43,666 nucleotides of DNA from Opitutales bacterium (lineage in GTDB: Bacteria; Verrucomicrobiota; Verrucomicrobiia; Opitutales; Seribacteraceae): positions 1 to 43,666 of the forward strand of contig JAOFTV010000015.1 of assembly GCA_028045305.1 (NCBI GenBank). The letters run 5' to 3'. Each line of letters opens with the position of its first letter. Within the stretch, counting starts at the first letter, position 1. Shown here piece by piece: positions 42,801-43,666 of the stretch. The notes under the pieces are model-generated. The model had not been told where the DNA came from and ran no database searches. It saw nothing but the letters and a program-made list of their open reading frames with translations. The translations under genes and the position numbers were made by a program.

Positions 42801-43666
42801 TGCTGTAGGAACTGGCATTGGTTTCGTAGTTGAAGGAGGTGGCGGTTTTGAGGGTACCGTTGGTTTCGAGGGAGAAGAGGTGGTTGTGGGTCGATCCATT
42901 GCCATCGACCAGGGAGTAGGCGAGGAAGTCGCCATCAGGATCGGTGGCATTAAACTCGGTGATTACACTGCCGATTGGCAGGTTTTCATTAAAGGCCAGG
43001 GAAGAGCTGGCATTGAGCTCGGTTGGTTGTTGATTGGGCGTACTATTAACATCCGAAAGGTCTGATCCTGCTTGAACCTCTATCCAATCCAAATATCCGT
43101 CTCCATCTTGATCCTTGTCGGTCAGGTGGAAATCGATTCCGCTCAAATTGCCATCCACAAATGCCAGATTGAATTTACCCAGTGTGGCATTCCACTCGCC
43201 AATATGTTCATAGGGCTCGCCCGGATTGATGTTGTAATTGTTGGTGCCATCCACGAAGGCCTTAAAATCGTAGGAATCGCCGATGGGGACAGATAGGGAA
43301 TAACTTCCGTTTCCATCCGGAAGGGTGGCATGATCGATTAAGGTACCATTGGCATCCTTGGCAGAGACGATAGCGGCTCCATTAACAATTCCTGAATAGT
43401 AAACGGTTCCAGAAATGGTGGCGTTTTGTTCGGTGTCGGTAGTATTGAGCGAAAATGTATTGGAGTCTCCAAATCCTGAGCCTCCGGATGCTCCGGTATC
43501 AGTAGTGTTGAGAGAGAATGTGTTGGAATCCCCGAATCCGGACTCTCCGGATGCTCCGGTATCGGTGGTGTTGAGTGAAAATGTATTGGAATCGCCAAAT
43601 CCGGAATCTCCGGATGCTCCGGTGTCTGTGCAGTTTAATGCAAATGTATTGGAGTCAGCGAATCCT
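39820..43666 (-). CDS. Giant DUF5011/cadherin-type surface protein, N-terminus outside window
   Basis: The frame is open from the right edge to the stop at 39820, so at least 1281 residues are visible; the GTG at 43254 is internal. From N to C there are a 21-residue tandem repeat (GFGDSNTFSLNTTDT type), a carboxypeptidase-regulatory-like beta domain (ATISGTVYYSG) and a calcium-binding DKDQDGDGYLDWIE segment. A cadherin-like domain, six DUF5011 Ig-like domains and two more cadherin-like domains follow. Then come a second DKDGIEDAYDEDRDGDG segment, a fibronectin-like stretch and a Trp-rich end with GWLYH, GWLYS and GWLWT. Such proteins are secreted, calcium-stabilised adhesins or sorting-tailed surface proteins. 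The signal peptide lies beyond the window. The role in adhesion is inference. Confidence 0.85.
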   Translation of the reverse strand, partial: GFADSNTFALNCTDTGASGDSGFGDSNTFSLNTTDTGASGESGFGDSNTFSLNTTDTGASGGSGFGDSNTFSLNTTDTEQNATISGTVYYSGIVNGAAIVSAKDANGTLIDHATLPDGNGSYSLSVPIGDSYDFKAFVDGTNNYNINPGEPYEHIGEWNATLGKFNLAFVDGNLSGIDFHLTDKDQDGDGYLDWIEVQAGSDLSDVNSTPNQQPTELNASSSLAFNENLPIGSVITEFNATDPDGDFLAYSLVDGNGSTHNHLFSLETNGTLKTATSFNYETNASSYSIRVQAKDEHNASIEKEFTLTLNDLDDTAPVITLQGDSNITHEAGPEYVDAGARWNDSVDGNGTADANGTVNSQVPGIYLITYTYTDSSGNPAVPVTRTIQVEDTTPPVITLIGDENVTHLASTPYIDQGAQWNDIVDGNGSADANGTVDHNTPGIYQITYSATDTAGNEAEPVVRTIQVVDQGAPVITLLGDSNITHEAGPEYVDDGANWNDAVDGNGTADANGTVDENVPGIYTIIYSFTDSSGNTAVNVNRTIEVVDTTPPVITRIGDANVTHLASVTYVDQGAKWTDLVDGNGSIEGNGTVDDNTPGIYQIAYNYTDHAGNAAQTVYRSVQVVDNQTPIITLLGDSNITHEAGTAYIDDGANWNDAVDGNGTADANGTVDENVPGIYTIIYSFTDSSGNDATDVNRTIEVVDTTPPVITLTGDANVSIEAGLSFTDPGATWQDAVDGNGTAQISGTLNENIPGTYVLSYDHTDTNGNAGHTITREIFVSNEPPTKISTSFALQFKENLDVGTWITSFVGYDPNVVQHLTYSLEDGNNSWDNHLFSMDNNGSLFTKSTFDYESDPLEYIIRVRVKDEHNASFDKLFTLELLDVYENRPPMEITIDSSTINENNLPGSVVGIFKGFDPDENDTLHYSIVPHVSYFMDDNLTEDSNHSFVSYEESFTESNDTIHNNESNFSLAHESLFQLDVNGSLRAIRALDYEQDQLNTNLLVRVEDQDGAFFEQLFSIEILNVIEDMDKDGIEDAYDEDRDGDGFENTLEIESGTDPDDQYSTIHKPILETFDGGFDENGTFILSGMVNFSGNGKIKDFGFILSSSISMNGEQVDWIRGKGTPNAFALRFSNSPYSPTLYFRSWAKNAAGYGIGPVKKLTIPEPEKTWWGETVSMPGGWKESTWFGMFIYYEQGWLYHAQLGWLYSAPDENDGVWLWSKTQGWLWTGEELWPYLYKNDSADWLYFTTTKNNQPIFYDYSTSSYIGLESIPTAESVSNSIE
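39900..40190 (-). other. Trp-rich C-terminal region of the surface protein
   Basis: The last 100 residues hold repeated W-L-Y/W-L-W motifs spaced by 8-15 residues (KTWWGET, GWLYH, GWLYS, VWLWS, GWLWT, DWLYF). I associate such ends with large exported proteins of Opitutae; a cell-surface anchoring or sorting role is inference. Confidence 0.5.
41320..42722 (-). repeat. Six DUF5011 repeats with a 468-base higher-order period
   Basis: Six units of about 78 codons each open with PVITL-x-GD. Units 1, 3 and 5 carry DSNITHEAG, units 2 and 4 carry NVTHLAS, and unit 6 is divergent (NVSIEAG). Bases 41561 onward and 42029 onward match at roughly nine in ten positions over some 220 bases, showing duplication of a two-domain block. 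Confidence 0.85.
43430..43666 (-). repeat. 63-base in-frame tandem repeat of the surface protein gene
   Basis: Nearly four copies of a 21-codon unit (GFGDSNTFSLNTTDTGASGxS) run to the window edge and may continue beyond. Copies differ mainly at wobble positions and at one variable residue (D, E or G). The unit is low in lysine and aromatic residues and looks like a flexible linker. Confidence 0.85.

Noticed and set aside
43430..43666. Regular 63-base repeats that could suggest a CRISPR-like array
   Set aside because: There are no unique spacers, the period is a multiple of three, and the copies form an open in-frame protein repeat continuous with the downstream gene.
43254..43666. GTG at 43254 as the start of the large surface protein
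   Set aside because: The frame remains open to the window edge and encodes a regular repeat and a beta domain, so the true start lies beyond the window.

Overview
The window reads as a piece of a marine-type Verrucomicrobiota chromosome, most likely from the Opitutae (Opitutales/Puniceicoccales side). This is an inference from gene content: a PEP-CTERM protein, a long von Willebrand factor A (vWA)/MoxR operon of the kind common in planctomycetes and verrucomicrobia, DUF5011/cadherin surface proteins ending in a Trp-rich tail, and a ParE/ParC-type topoisomerase pair. Genes are dense. No intergenic gap exceeds about 200 bases. I saw no tRNA, rRNA, CRISPR array, insertion sequence or phage gene.

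Left part (1-8.3 kb): the 3' end of a YgjP-like metallopeptidase gene; a secreted protein that joins a DUF4836/DUF3352-like region to ankyrin repeats; ribE, a family 4 uracil-DNA glycosylase gene and thiN in one direction, closed by a bidirectional terminator; a periplasmic YHS-like cysteine protein; a DksA/TraR-type regulator with an uncertain and possibly non-canonical start; a KefB-type cation/proton antiporter; and a 40-residue membrane peptide.

Middle-left (8.4-20.4 kb): typA/bipA, a small lipoprotein, and hflK-hflC. A PEP-CTERM gene and a translationally coupled membrane protein gene lie on the opposite strand. The tail of the latter runs 115 bases into the 3' end of hflC. Then come DUF3147 and DUF423 membrane proteins, a membrane-anchored helical-repeat protein, a secreted lactonase-type beta-propeller, methionine aminopeptidase, and a PolB-like 3'-5' exonuclease.

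Centre (20.5-32.7 kb): one co-directional array of eight genes, most joined by overlaps of 1-8 bases. They encode MoxR ATPase, DUF58, a BatA-like vWA protein, a 1043-residue DUF4175-like coiled-coil membrane protein, a second vWA/amidotransferase-like membrane protein, a HEAT-repeat exported protein, a secreted DUF4159 protein and a small MORN-like membrane protein. Together they look like a cell-envelope machine in which the ATPase and DUF58 act in the cytoplasm, the vWA proteins sit in the membrane, and the HEAT and DUF4159 proteins sit in the periplasm. Its function is not known from sequence.

Right part (32.7-43.7 kb): an EI24/CysZ-like membrane protein; a topoisomerase IV pair (parE-parC) behind a strong sigma-70-like promoter; a dolichol/phytol-kinase-like membrane enzyme; and, on the minus strand, a very long repeat-rich surface protein (its N-terminus lies outside the window), a secreted HELGH metallopeptidase and a DUF3293 protein, packed head to tail.

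The best candidates for undescribed biology are the 12-kb MoxR/vWA operon, the coupled PEP-CTERM pair, and the surface-protein/metallopeptidase/DUF3293 cluster. Finer curiosities are a family 4 glycosylase lacking one iron-sulfur cysteine, a DksA-like gene whose best ribosome binding site points at ATT/ATC, and recent repeat duplication in the surface protein.
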